From Arthrinium phaeospermum (lineage: Eukaryota > Ascomycota > Sordariomycetes > Amphisphaeriales > Apiosporaceae): DNA of 64,000 nucleotides. How positions within the stretch are numbered: the stretch's first letter is position 1; each line of letters opens with the position of its first letter. The notes beneath the pieces were generated by a model. The model ran no database searches and was not told where the DNA came from. It worked only from the letters and a program-made list of their open reading frames with translations. Positions 12,161 through 22,795 of this stretch are shown here, piece after piece. The translations under genes and the position numbers were made by a program. The stretch spans positions 1,550,001 to 1,614,000 of the forward strand of contig QYRS01000005.1 of NCBI GenBank assembly GCA_006503535.1, read 5' to 3'.

Positions 12161-13258
12161 CGCTGCCACCATTTATACCGGACAGCTGCAGCACACGGTA
12201 ATTGAATGGCAGAAAAGGCAAGTTCTATCCGAGAAGGAAGATTGTGTGAAACATCACAATAAGAGAGAAGGCCAAGGCGACCTATATAAGTTGCACGAGG
12301 CTGGCCACGCTCCATCTTGAAGGGGCAGAGTCTCTGCCCCTTCATGATTGATGAACTACTCAATGCAAGATCTGTTGGATCAGGTCGACGAACATCATCG
12401 AAAGCCCAGGCAACATCACAGCACCCAATCGTGTGAGCAGAAACACCTCCAATGATAGGGGGGCCAACGCCATTCGCATTCTCCAATAGGGTGATACCGC
12501 GGCCGGGTTCAAGGCTGCATGTTCACGACACAAGTAACACAAGCAGCTGGCCGTGTAGTAATTGAGCTTGCCCGCTACCAGGGCCTTGAGACAGCAGGCA
12601 TGGCTACCGTTGCGAGCAGGCCAAATGCGGATACCTGAGCGGCCGGCGGCAAATAAAAGGCCGTAATAATCCTACGACATCACGCCTTGATGAACAATGG
12701 CAACTTAAGATCGGCTGAAGCCACGATGGTGCCCCATGTTTAGCTGCTCTGGGGTATATCTGGGCTAACCTGGATTGCGGTATGTCTCAGCTCCGATCTC
12801 CAATTAGCTGGCTTGCCGGATGGGGATGACAGCGTGCCAATTGGGGGCTCAAGTGGTACTGGTCCAGGGTCCAGACTCGCAGGCAGCACATCCTTCTTGG
12901 CCGCCCCTGGTCGGGGAAGCTCGTTGGGTACTTGGCTGCTTTGGCCCGGACCAACCCGCGCCATCCGCTATATGCAGGTTGGAGCGTTGGAGCTGAAGAC
13001 AACCATCCCATTTGGATATAACTGGAAGCAAACCGTTTCGCATGCCAGACAACTGTGCCATTCGTTAATGAGACCTTCCGCGTCTGTCGAGACGCATATG
13101 CCCGTTTCATCTCGATGACTGGATGCTATGTGCTGGTTGTGATCTGAAGGATTTGGGATGTTGTGGCGCGATAGGCGTTTTCGGTAGCGAGCTCGAATTG
13201 ATGGACATGCATGTGACTTGTCATTCGGTTCATGCATCTGATGTCGCTGCGAGATACA
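12161..13258. other. Intergenic region, promoter of the RRM gene
   Basis: About 1.1 kb between the RRM gene start and the WRAP73 stop, both genes on the minus strand. I find no recognisable coding sequence. The palindrome at 12318-12344 is the only structured element. Confidence 0.55.
12318..12344. promoter_or_regulatory. Perfect 13-bp inverted repeat with 1-base centre
   Basis: TGAAGGGGCAGAG is followed, after a single T, by its exact reverse complement. It is centred about 170 bases upstream of the RRM gene start codon. A near-perfect 27-base palindrome could be a binding site for a dimeric regulator or a hairpin in a transcript. Which of these applies is inference. Confidence 0.45.
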
Positions 13259-14922
13259 CTATTGACCAAGCCCGGCCCCTCTTTTGAAATGAAAGGTGTC
13301 ATCCAAGTCGCCCGGATCCATGTCAGAGTCCTGGCTGTCGCTTTCTGTAGCAGAATCAGACGCGTCATCCCGTGGTCCTTCAGCCGGGTCTTCTTTCCAT
13401 GGGACGTCCTGATCCTCATTTGCAAGAGATCCCAACATGCAGGCATTGCTGTCTGTTAAGAGTAGTGATGGCACTTCCGAGTTTGACTTGACCCAGAATG
13501 TAGATACCCTGCCATTTGTGATGCCGTCAGCAAAATGTGACTGGAAATCAACTGTACGGGGGCCATTGCTCAACGGGTCCCAAACAAAGACCAGCCCACT
13601 GGATCTGTCGCCCTCGCACTTGACGAACAGAAGCTCGGGTTGGGCAGGATGCCACTCGACTTTCGACACATTCGAGTGGAAGATGAGGACCGCTCGAAGC
13701 TCCAACGCGGCAACATCCCAGATCCAGACCGTCGTGGGCGCGTCTGCCAATATGGTTGCAATGGCAGCCGACGAACAATCAAATGCCATATAGTCACAGC
13801 CGGTTCTCAGATCCTGCGAGGTTTTCGACGCCCGCCCAGGTGGTGCGACCGCTTGGGTTGCTTTGATAAACTCCGACACCGTAGCATCGGTCTCTTGCCA
13901 GACCTGGTTTTCATTAGACACGAACCGTTGGTGCAGAAGTTCGCTAGGCTTACCTGAAGTGTATCTCTAAGCTCGATAGAACCCAGCGGGTGAATCAGCT
14001 CGAAGCACTGCATCAAATTCGAAGTAGATAGGATGTACAGGCTCCGCTCATAGTCTGCAACCGCAACATGCTGACCGTTGTGGCTGAAGGTCAGCTGCTT
14101 GACGCCGACGTGTAGCCCGTAGTCCATGCTATCCGGTGAAGCTGGCTGAGGTCCTGTCCAGTCTCTGTAGAGATTACCGTCTGCAGTGTAAAAGAGCACC
14201 CTGATGCCGTGGGCAGCGGATTCCCATACCACTAGCCACCGGCCGTCGGGCGCCCAGCAGAGACCCTGGGCATCTATCACATCTGGACTCCACGACCTTG
14301 CGACTGCGCGGTTACCTGGTGAGTGGATACTGATCATGTCTTTGCCAGCTGTTCTCGTTAACAGAGCCAGATGGCCGGATTGGGAGCGGAAAGAGAACCC
14401 ATGAGCCACAGAAGAAGGGGTGTAAAACTTGGGGTTATGGACCTCGACTACCTGAGACGAGGATAGCGGAAAGATGGACAGCTTGATGCCCAGGGCAGAG
14501 AAGACAAAGACTTCGTTGTCGTTCTGGCCAAAGTCTACAAACACCGACTTGGCGCCAGAGATGGCGGGGTTGCGTATTGTGGCATGATACTCGCTACTCT
14601 CTGCGACATCAAAGACATGGATCTCGTCTGCAGATGCGAGGAGGAGCCTCTTAGACGAAGAGGACCACGCAAACGTCGTCACACCGCCCGCCATCTCAGC
14701 TGGCAGCCTGATGGCCCGAACGATCTCAAGTGTGGCAACATCTCGGATGCTGATGCTTGAGACTGATACTGTGGCGATGCAGTGCCCATCAGGGCTCGGC
14801 AGACAGTGAGGTGAAGCTGTTCATTGAGGTCAGCACATGACTGGACCTGGATTGTCGAGAACATCAAGATTGGCCGGATCGGAGAGGGAGCACCTGCATT
14901 TTAAGACCGGGGAGTAGCGCAT
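13259..14922 (-). CDS. WRAP73: WD-repeat protein WRAP73 (WDR8) homologue
   Basis: WDR8 proteins act at microtubule-organising centres; in fission yeast Wdr8 works with the minus-end kinesin Pkl1 and Msd1 at spindle poles. The core (exon 13954-14816) reads LPSPDGHCIATVSV ... ISIRDVATLEIVRAI ... TFAWSSSSKRLLLASADEIHVFD, the usual N-terminal WD blades of the family, then LCWAPDGRWLVVWES and QLTFSHNGQHVAVADYE. A GT-AG intron (13904-13953) leads to the last exon (13259-13903), with more blades (IWDVAALELRAVL, VEWHPAQPELLFV) and an acidic tail. The first exon is tiny: MRYSPVLK at 14898-14922. The ordinary GT donor there breaks the frame, whereas a GC donor (GCAGGT) at 14897 joins MRYSPVLK to SSPHCLPSPDG and gives a continuous 510-residue protein of family length. 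Confidence 0.85.
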
Positions 14923-15958
14923 CGTGAAATACCCGAAAACGCTGAGCGGGCCGGCGCGATGCGAACAGACCTTCGCTTGTATACCCCTTCTCCTTAGCGT
15001 AGGTGATGTGGCTCGTACTTGAGTACTATGCCGGCTGCAATGAAGTCTACTTGTGGGTGGGATCAATTATCACGTTGTTCCAACGTCATTTGGTCGTCAA
15101 AGAGATAGAGGGAGGAATCTAATTGGGCGGGTTGAGGAAGGCGCGCGCAGTTTTGCAGAAGTAGTCGGGTGGGTTTTAGGATCCAATTGTGATAAAGTAT
15201 TAGTAGATGCGCTGGGAAAGTGTACGCCTTCGTTTTAGGCCTTAACATCATCCAGCAGCAAATAGTATTCTAATTGATGGTTGCTGTAAATGTGTGAATA
15301 ATACATGTAAATGTTTTTCGGTCTTGTTGTTTTTGGGGCTCCTTGAGACGTATGGCTTCAATTGATAGCAAGCACATGCAGTCGGCGGTCGTTCCTGCCC
15401 AAGCCACACTTGAAATGTTTGGTCGTCCACTTTGCGCTATGCTTAGGTATGTGTGTGCTTGGTGCCTTTCTCGCTTATGAACGGCCCTTCCGGAATAAAA
15501 CAGCACATGGACAACTGTTTCGAAGCTTTGTGAATGTCGATACAACACGTGGCACACGGTGAAATATAAATAAAGATAATGACAAATATCACTATCAAAG
15601 CAACAACTCTCCATGTGTAACACCAAATCAGATTGAGGATAAGACGAAAATCGGCTATCAGAATCGGCCGGGCTCGGAGGCTTTGCACAGAGTTCGGCAT
15701 CGGAGAGACGCCCTATGACAAGCTCGAGCCGACTTGCGCTTACTCAGAGCGGTGCCATCTCCGCGCTCTCCAGATTCGCCTTCCCACAACCCAACATACA
15801 TATCCCATGTTGGATCCCCCAAACCCTTATTCGATTTTGTACTTGGTAATATAATAGTCCTAGGCCTGTTTAATTGCGATGAGAAGTGTTCAGTAACTTT
15901 CTAAACCCTCCCTTTCCCCCACCTGGGCCTTTCCGTTCCTTGCCGGAGCAAGGCCAAG
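14923..15958. other. Divergent promoter region between WRAP73 and the MoaA-MoaC gene
   Basis: About 1 kb separating two outward-facing start codons, so it should hold both promoters. I see no convincing coding region. A C/T-rich stretch at about 15900-15930 directly precedes the molybdenum-cofactor start codon, as is common for fungal genes. Confidence 0.5.
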
Positions 15959-18187
15959 ATGCTCAACCCAACGGGCCGGGCATGCTTATCTTTGCCGCGC
16001 TTCGCAGCCCGAAGCGCAAGCCGCCGCTATACTTCGCAGGCACGGGGCATAGCCTCTACCGCGGTCGCTCGGGCACCTTCTACCACCACAGATGACGCAA
16101 GGCATGCCGCTCCCGCCGCGGCCGAAGTTGCGTCTTTTCCTGAAGGCGGCTCCCGTCGGGATGCGATTAAGTCAGCAAAGCCGTTCTCCGACTTCCTGAC
16201 GGACAACTACCACCGGCAGCATGACTACCTGCGGATTTCGCTCACCGAACGGTGCAACCTCCGTTGCGTCTACTGCATGCCCGAAGAAGGCGTGCCCTTG
16301 TCTCCTCAGCGAGAGCTCCTGACGACGCCGGAAATCGTCATGCTCTCTTCCGTCTTCGTTTCCCAAGGCGTCAACAAGATCCGGCTCACGGGAGGCGAAC
16401 CGACCATTAGGAAAGATATCCTTCCCCTAATGCAGCAGCTGGGCAACCTGCGCCCCTACGGGTTGAGGGAGCTTTGCCTCACTACGAATGGCATAGCACT
16501 GCACAGAAAGCTGGACGGTATGGTCGAAGCTGGCTTGACTGGTGTCAACCTGAGTCTTGATACCCTTGATCCTTTCCAGTTTCAGATTATGACCAGGAGG
16601 AAGGGATTCGACGCTGTGATGAAGAGTATTGACAAAGTCCTGGAACTCAACCGTCACGGGGCGGGCATCAAGCTGAAAATCAACTGTGTCGTTATGAGGG
16701 GGGTAAATGATCGCGAAATCCTCCCCTTTATCGAAATGACCAGGGAGAAGGATATCGAGATCCGGTTCATCGAGTATATGCCGTTTGACGGCAACAAATG
16801 GAACAAGAACAAGATGGTTAGCTATTCCGAGATGCTCGACCGCATCCGGGAGAAGTATCCCACCGTGGAAAAGGTCCGAGACCACAAAAACGATACGAGC
16901 AAGACGTGGAGGATACCTGGCTTCGCGGGCAAGATTGGGTTTATCACGAGCATGACGCATAACTTCTGCGGCACATGCAATCGCCTACGCATCACCAGCG
17001 ACGGGAACCTGAAAGTCTGTCTGTTCGGAAACGCCGAGGTCTCGCTCCGAGACATCCTACGGGAGTCCAACAATGGCGACCCCATCGAAGCAGAAGCATA
17101 CGAGGCTATGAAGCAGATTGAGATGACTCGGCGTCAAGCTATTCTTACGGAATCGGCAAAGCCGCTGGGGCTCGCCCCTAACGAACAGCATCTCTTGGAT
17201 ATCATCGGCATGGCTGTGAAGCGGAAGAAGGAGAAGCACGCGGGGATTGGTGAACTGGAACACATGAAGAACCGACCCATGATACTTATAGGTGGGTGAT
17301 CATACCTCTACGATCATTTACCTGAACGTCACCATGGCTCGCTTCGCTGCTACGAGAGACGGAGTATACACGGTCCTTTTGGAATTCGGTCTGCTGGAAG
17401 CGGCATACTCTGTCTGCCCCCCAACCTACGAGAGAAAGTTCAAAGGTCACAACTAAGCGATTGCCCGGTAGATCCAATAGGCGTTTCGCTCTCGCGGCCA
17501 CAGGGCAGCTTGCGCCGCGTAGCACCTGGAATAAGGAGAGTACCACCATCGCATCTTCCGATGTCACAAAGTACTCTGGGTTCCCAGCAACTACGTCTCT
17601 TCTCGCACTCTGGTACTCGGCTTGGCGATAGTGCTAGTAGTAGCAAGCCCAAGCTCACACATGTCTCCCAATCTGGCTCTGCGCACATGGTATCGATTTC
17701 TGACAAGACGCCTACAAAGCGAACGGCGAAGGCGGTCTGTACTGTACGATTCACGAATGAGGCCGCCGTCAGACTCATTCAGGAGAATCAGATGAAGAAG
17801 GGGGACGTTTTGGGGGTTGCGCGCATAGCCGGCATAATGGCCTCGAAGCGGACATCGGATCTGATCCCACTCTGTCACCCGATCGCTATATCCAAAGTAT
17901 CCGTGGACGTTTACACGCAGGAGGGCAGGACACAGGAGACACGGGATGGCGGCTCAGCCCCCACGGTGGAGATCGAAGCCACTGTCTCCTGCGAAGGCAA
18001 GACGGGCGTCGAGATGGAGGCACTAACGGCTGCGTCGACAGCCGCTCTCACGGTGTACGATATGTGCAAGGCGGTGGACAAGGGGATGGTTATCGAGGGC
18101 CTCCGAGTCGTTTACAAGGAAGGAGGCAGGAGCGGGACGTGGGTTGAGGGTACCGGTATGCAAGGCCATGAATCAGGGTCTGATTAA
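15959..18187 (+). CDS. cnxABC: Molybdenum cofactor biosynthesis protein, MoaA-MoaC fusion (GTP 3',8-cyclase / cPMP synthase)
   Basis: First step of molybdenum cofactor synthesis: MoaA, a radical-SAM enzyme, converts GTP to 3',8-cyclo-GTP, and MoaC makes cyclic pyranopterin monophosphate. The N-terminus (1-70) is rich in Arg, Ser and Ala, like a mitochondrial presequence. The SAM [4Fe-4S] motif CNLRCVYC supplies C99, C103 and C106. The second cluster uses C337, C340 and C354 (FCGTCNRLR ... KVC). MoaC (17650-18187) has [15 protein letters not shown] and LIPLCHPI. After RPMILI the frame reads Gly-Gly-TGA (17291-17299), and the same frame then stays open to the MoaC stop at 18187. A donor GTGGGT at 17292 with an acceptor at 17471 (180 bases) or 17480 (189 bases) removes Gly-Gly-stop and fuses the halves in frame. 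The fusion matches Aspergillus cnxABC and Neurospora nit-7. Confidence 0.9.
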
Positions 18188-21100
18188 GATAGCCGCATCG
18201 TAAACATCAATCACCATGTATTCGTTATGTATGCCTATGTCAGTGGCTACATAGTTTCGAACGGACTGCATACCTACGTCAGAATATCTCTCTACTGTAT
18301 CTTTCTTGTGTGAATACGGACGACGGGGAAGTGGCCGAATTCCTGCAGATCTACGGGTTTTACATATCTATATTCTTCCGCGGAGACGTCTACCATGTCA
18401 TGGCCCTGGTCAATCGATCATGATGCAAGCAAGCTGGAGCTACCGTTGCCGCCCATGTTGAATGCTGAGGCGATCTCTACGTCAGAAGTTGGGGTACTAC
18501 TTTGGGGGGTTATGATAGTGAGCCGGCAGGCTGGAGGGAGACGACTCAGTCAGACAGGGTGGGCAGTGGTTGGTGGTCTCGATCGAGATATCAGCCAACT
18601 TGCCAAGCCGCGCTCGTGTGTCTCTTTACCATCTTTGACCAGCAAAACTATCTAATCAATCTGATTGATCAATTGGCTTTGGCACTACCAGTAGCACTAC
18701 GATGTTTGCATTGGTAGTGTCTCTGTTAATGCGTTACGGCGGGATGAATGATGAAACTTGGGATCGCTGGCTTCTGGCTTATCTGCCAGCCTCCAGCTCC
18801 TAGACCCGGTAGGAGCTGTCCATCACTCGCCAGATCGCTGGGTTTTTGCCACCGCGATTTTGTCCCTCGCCCTGGTTACCGTTGGGCCTTGATCAGCTAC
18901 GGGCTGCGAGTCAGTCGCTTCAGGATCGAGCCTTGGAAGACGAAAGAACGGCAGACCGTTGACGGAACCACCGCCAATGATCGCCCTCGGAGAATTTGCG
19001 TCGAATGGGAGGGCAGGGAAAAGGGCAGAGGAGTAACAGCCGTGACGGCTACCACGGCATCCGGCGCTGGGCTGCAACTTGGCATCTTACCTGCGCCTGT
19101 GTGTGCGTTTCCCTGTTGCGGTGGTTGCTTTTCAGGGACTACGGTTCGGGAGGGAAGAGCGACAAGCGACTTGGTCGAGAGCCCATCGAACTGAATGCGC
19201 CGCTCCTCACTCCTGCTCCCTGCTCCAGTGGCCCATCGAGCCCATGGGTGCCTCCTCTCTCCAGGCTCGACTCCATCTCCACGCCCACATATCTTCTAGT
19301 TGCTGCTAACGACCCCGGTAAGCGGCGCTACTATGCAGTTCCACTCTGAGCTAGGACATACCATTTCGGGCAGTGGATGTACGGCGAGCCAATCAACACC
19401 AGGAGATAAGCAGAGTGTGTGCCATTGGCTGCATTGGTCAAGACCCTTCGAGATTGGAATAGTGGCTCGGCAAGGGTGGCCTGTCGTTGCATGCATTAGT
19501 CAGGCGCACTGTACGGCACTGTATTACCGCCCATGAGATATTTCGTTTTTAGTTACCTCTTGCCTCTCTCCTCTTTGCTGGGTGTGGTTCTGCTGTGGTT
19601 CTGGCTGCTTCGTCGCCTAGCAATCTAGCTTGCATTGCCCCGCGAGCCCGCGGGGTCGAGGAGAAGAGAACAGACATGCCCTCATTTTACCATCACCCAC
19701 GATCAATCCATCACTATCACACATATCAGCATATCCATTCTTCATCGTATGCAGGTATGCTTTGCCAGACAAAATGCTACAGAGTATATGCCTGTCATAA
19801 ATGTCTCCGGCTCCGCTCTCGGGGTGAGCGGTAACAGATGTGCGTTTGACTACTATCACCGCCATTCTGACAGCTTCAAACAACCACCGTGGTCCCTGTC
19901 GAGTGGTGTTTGATGAGGCTTCTCAATGATCGTCATTTGGACACGAACGTCACAACTCTGAACCCCATCCACCCATGGGCAGAGAATCGATCTCCACCGC
20001 CACGATAAGCTGAATATCGGTGATTCCTAATGGCTGGAACCGCATGGGCCGTGTCTCGACCGGTGCTTGATTTTGCTGGAGGCTGGTCTTCTGGCTGGTC
20101 TGGCTGGCACTTGGCTGGCTGACTGGGGAGGCGCTGTCGGCAGAAGCCCGGTGAGGGAAGAAGTCTAGGAAGGTACAGCCTCTAGTGTGCCCGTAGTTCT
20201 GCCCGTAGCCTCTGCTCTAGTAATCGATAGGGAGATTTATGTAAGCTCCTAAGTAGTAGTAAAGTTAACTTGTTTGTGTCTACTCCATCAACGCTGGAGC
20301 AGGTCGCATGCATTCAATCAAACCGAGTAAAATACAGCAAGCAGCAGCAGTAATGCAACGATATCTACCCAATATCTAGACTACCTACTGTATTGGTGCC
20401 CATGCGACAGCCAAAGATTGGTACGCTGGATGTCAGCTCGAGGCATGTGTATTGAGGTATTGCAGCAGAGCCTCCTCGCCTGCCAATGAGCGGAGCAGGA
20501 CAGCCAGTCAGCGTCGCATCGCAGGGTCAAGCCAAACCATGATGTAGCCAAGCGCGAATAAACCGCATGTCGGTCAGCACTTTCGTGCATAGACGGGGTA
20601 CGACACTCCCCAGCAACTCTCCACTGGCTTTTGCCGATATATCCAGTGAATGCGACTCTAAATCCGCTGTGCCAAACGCGGCTGGCATTTCGACACTATC
20701 ATCATCAAATTTCCGACTGAACCGCATCTTTCTGCTGCTTAAGCCCGAAGAGGCCCTTGGAGCCTTGTGCCAAGTGCCTTTGGCTGTGACGAGTTTAGAT
20801 TGATCGCGTTACTAGTCCAACGTGGCCCCTTCCACCCAGGGCAACGCACGCACCACAACCTCGTGTGGTTGGTGGCCTTCTTGGACAACATGTGTCGCTC
20901 CCGAGGCATCGGTAGATTTTGTGGAGTGATAGAGATAAATTACAAACCGAATCCATCCTGAACGGCTCTCGCATGGCAGGGGCCCCACCGACATCTAACC
21001 AATAGCCGGTAGGATTGGTCAGAAAAGGCCGAGCGTGTAACCAGGCGACTGTCGTCGCAACTGTAAACAGAAGAGCCGCCGTTCGCATGTGCAAATTCAG

Positions 21101-22793
21101 GGTGCTCCTCTTCCAGCGCGGGGTCTCTCAACCATCGTGAGACCGTGCCCCGTCTGCCTTTTCGTGCCTTGCGTTTGGGAAATGAAAGGCGACGATGCCC
21201 GCGCGACTTTGAAGGGCGTATCCTCGGGATCGTCAACAGGCGCCGGTGGTATCACGGCCTGAAAATGGAATCAGGGTCCTCCTCGAAACCAATACCACCA
21301 AAACTTTGTATTCGCTGGCTCCGTTATGGTCGTCGTTGAACTTGTTTTTTCTCGATCGCAAATCGTTTGCGACAACACAGCAAACAACACGGGCAGCATT
21401 CTGGCCAAGGGACCTCCAAACGGAAGGGGAAAAAGCACGGCGCCGAGTCGCGAGGTAAACATGTCAGGATGTTCGGCCCAAGTTCAACCTCCTGACCCAC
21501 GGTAAATGCCGGCATTGCACAGGCCACGACTGGCCTCTGCATAGCAACGAGGGCTGGAGCAGTACTGGAGGGCCTGCACGCATGTATGTAATGAACAACC
21601 CACCTTTTGGACCATGAGGGTCCTCGGCGCTTCGATATGCTGGGGGTACGCCCGCCTCGCGCGCTCAATGCCCACGATGGTCCGTACCTCGGTTATCCCA
21701 CTCTCGTTTTCGTCCTGACGCCGGAAGATATCGTTTCAAAAAGGGTATGTAAGTAGAATCAAAGATGGTATCAACCAGATATGCGTTGGTAGTAGCGCGT
21801 TGAACGCATTGTAATGGGTCCTACGACTATTTCTGAGGGGCGCGAATTTGCTTGTTCCGCCATCGTCTTTTCTAAAAAAGGGACCCTTGGAGTCGAAAAA
21901 ACGCAGGAGTTGCCGCACTAAGCCTTGGCGCTGTCCCAGCTGGGAGACTGTCTGCATATTTATAGACGGCATTCCAAAGCTCTATCTGTATTTGTATGTG
22001 TATATGTCTGAGCTTGTCTAAACTCTCGTTCTTCAAATTCAAAATAGAAATCTTATAGTCGTAGTACCCAAGGGATAAAGCGTATGTATTCTTTTGAGGG
22101 CGAGGGAAGAGAGGGGCCTCTCAGTGCTTTTTTTTGCGTCTCCTCTTGTGAGTGTGTGTGTGCGTAGCGCCTCATGGCAAATCCAGGGATTCCTTCTCCC
22201 GTACGTCAGCGGTCAAGGTTTGAACGGGCCCCCCGATCCCGTCTTTGATTGATAGGACAGGCAATCACTGTCTTTCCTGGCATCCGAGATCGACTTTTCG
22301 CTTTTCGTTATTGATCAACAAGTCGGCGCAAATTAACTTCGACATTGGGGCGTCTCGCAATTCCCAATTTCAACATTATCCGGCTACGTCTTGTCTTTTC
22401 GGAATCTGGCCGAATGTCGAACATAGTCTTAAAATATCCAAAATGGAATATTCTACAGGTATTCTCTTAAGGATCATGGGTGTTGGGTATCGGCAGTATG
22501 TTCAAGGGCGCGAACCGCCAACCAACCTGCCATGTCCATGTCCATGTCCATGTCCCATGGAAAAAGACCCTGAACACAGGGAACCACCGACCAATACCCG
22601 ATTCGGCAACTAAGCATTTGGCATGTTCTCGCCTCGCCTCGCCCCAAATGCTATCAGCTCGAAAAACGGTGAAAGTGGTCGAATCCGTCACTGACTCGAG
22701 TCGCCCCAACATCTCTCAACCGCCGCAGCAGAAGAAGCAGTGGGATACGTACATTAGTGTACCCATTTGCTTTTCTGATAGCCAGTGATTAAT
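18188..22793. other. Gene-poor region left of the RIP-mutated element
   Basis: About 4.6 kb with no confidently coding frame. It is of ordinary base composition and contains a CCATGT microsatellite (four units, about 22533-22557). One minus-strand frame (20795-21088) could encode a small cysteine-rich secreted protein and is described among the findings. Otherwise I see only overlapping short open frames. Confidence 0.5.
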
Positions 22794-22795
22794 TA

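Noticed and set aside
17297..17299. Stop-codon readthrough as the way to make the MoaA-MoaC fusion
   Set aside because: The frame does stay open after the TGA, but the following bases (TCA) are not a known strong readthrough context, and a good donor plus in-frame acceptors exist at exactly this point. Splicing is the simpler explanation.
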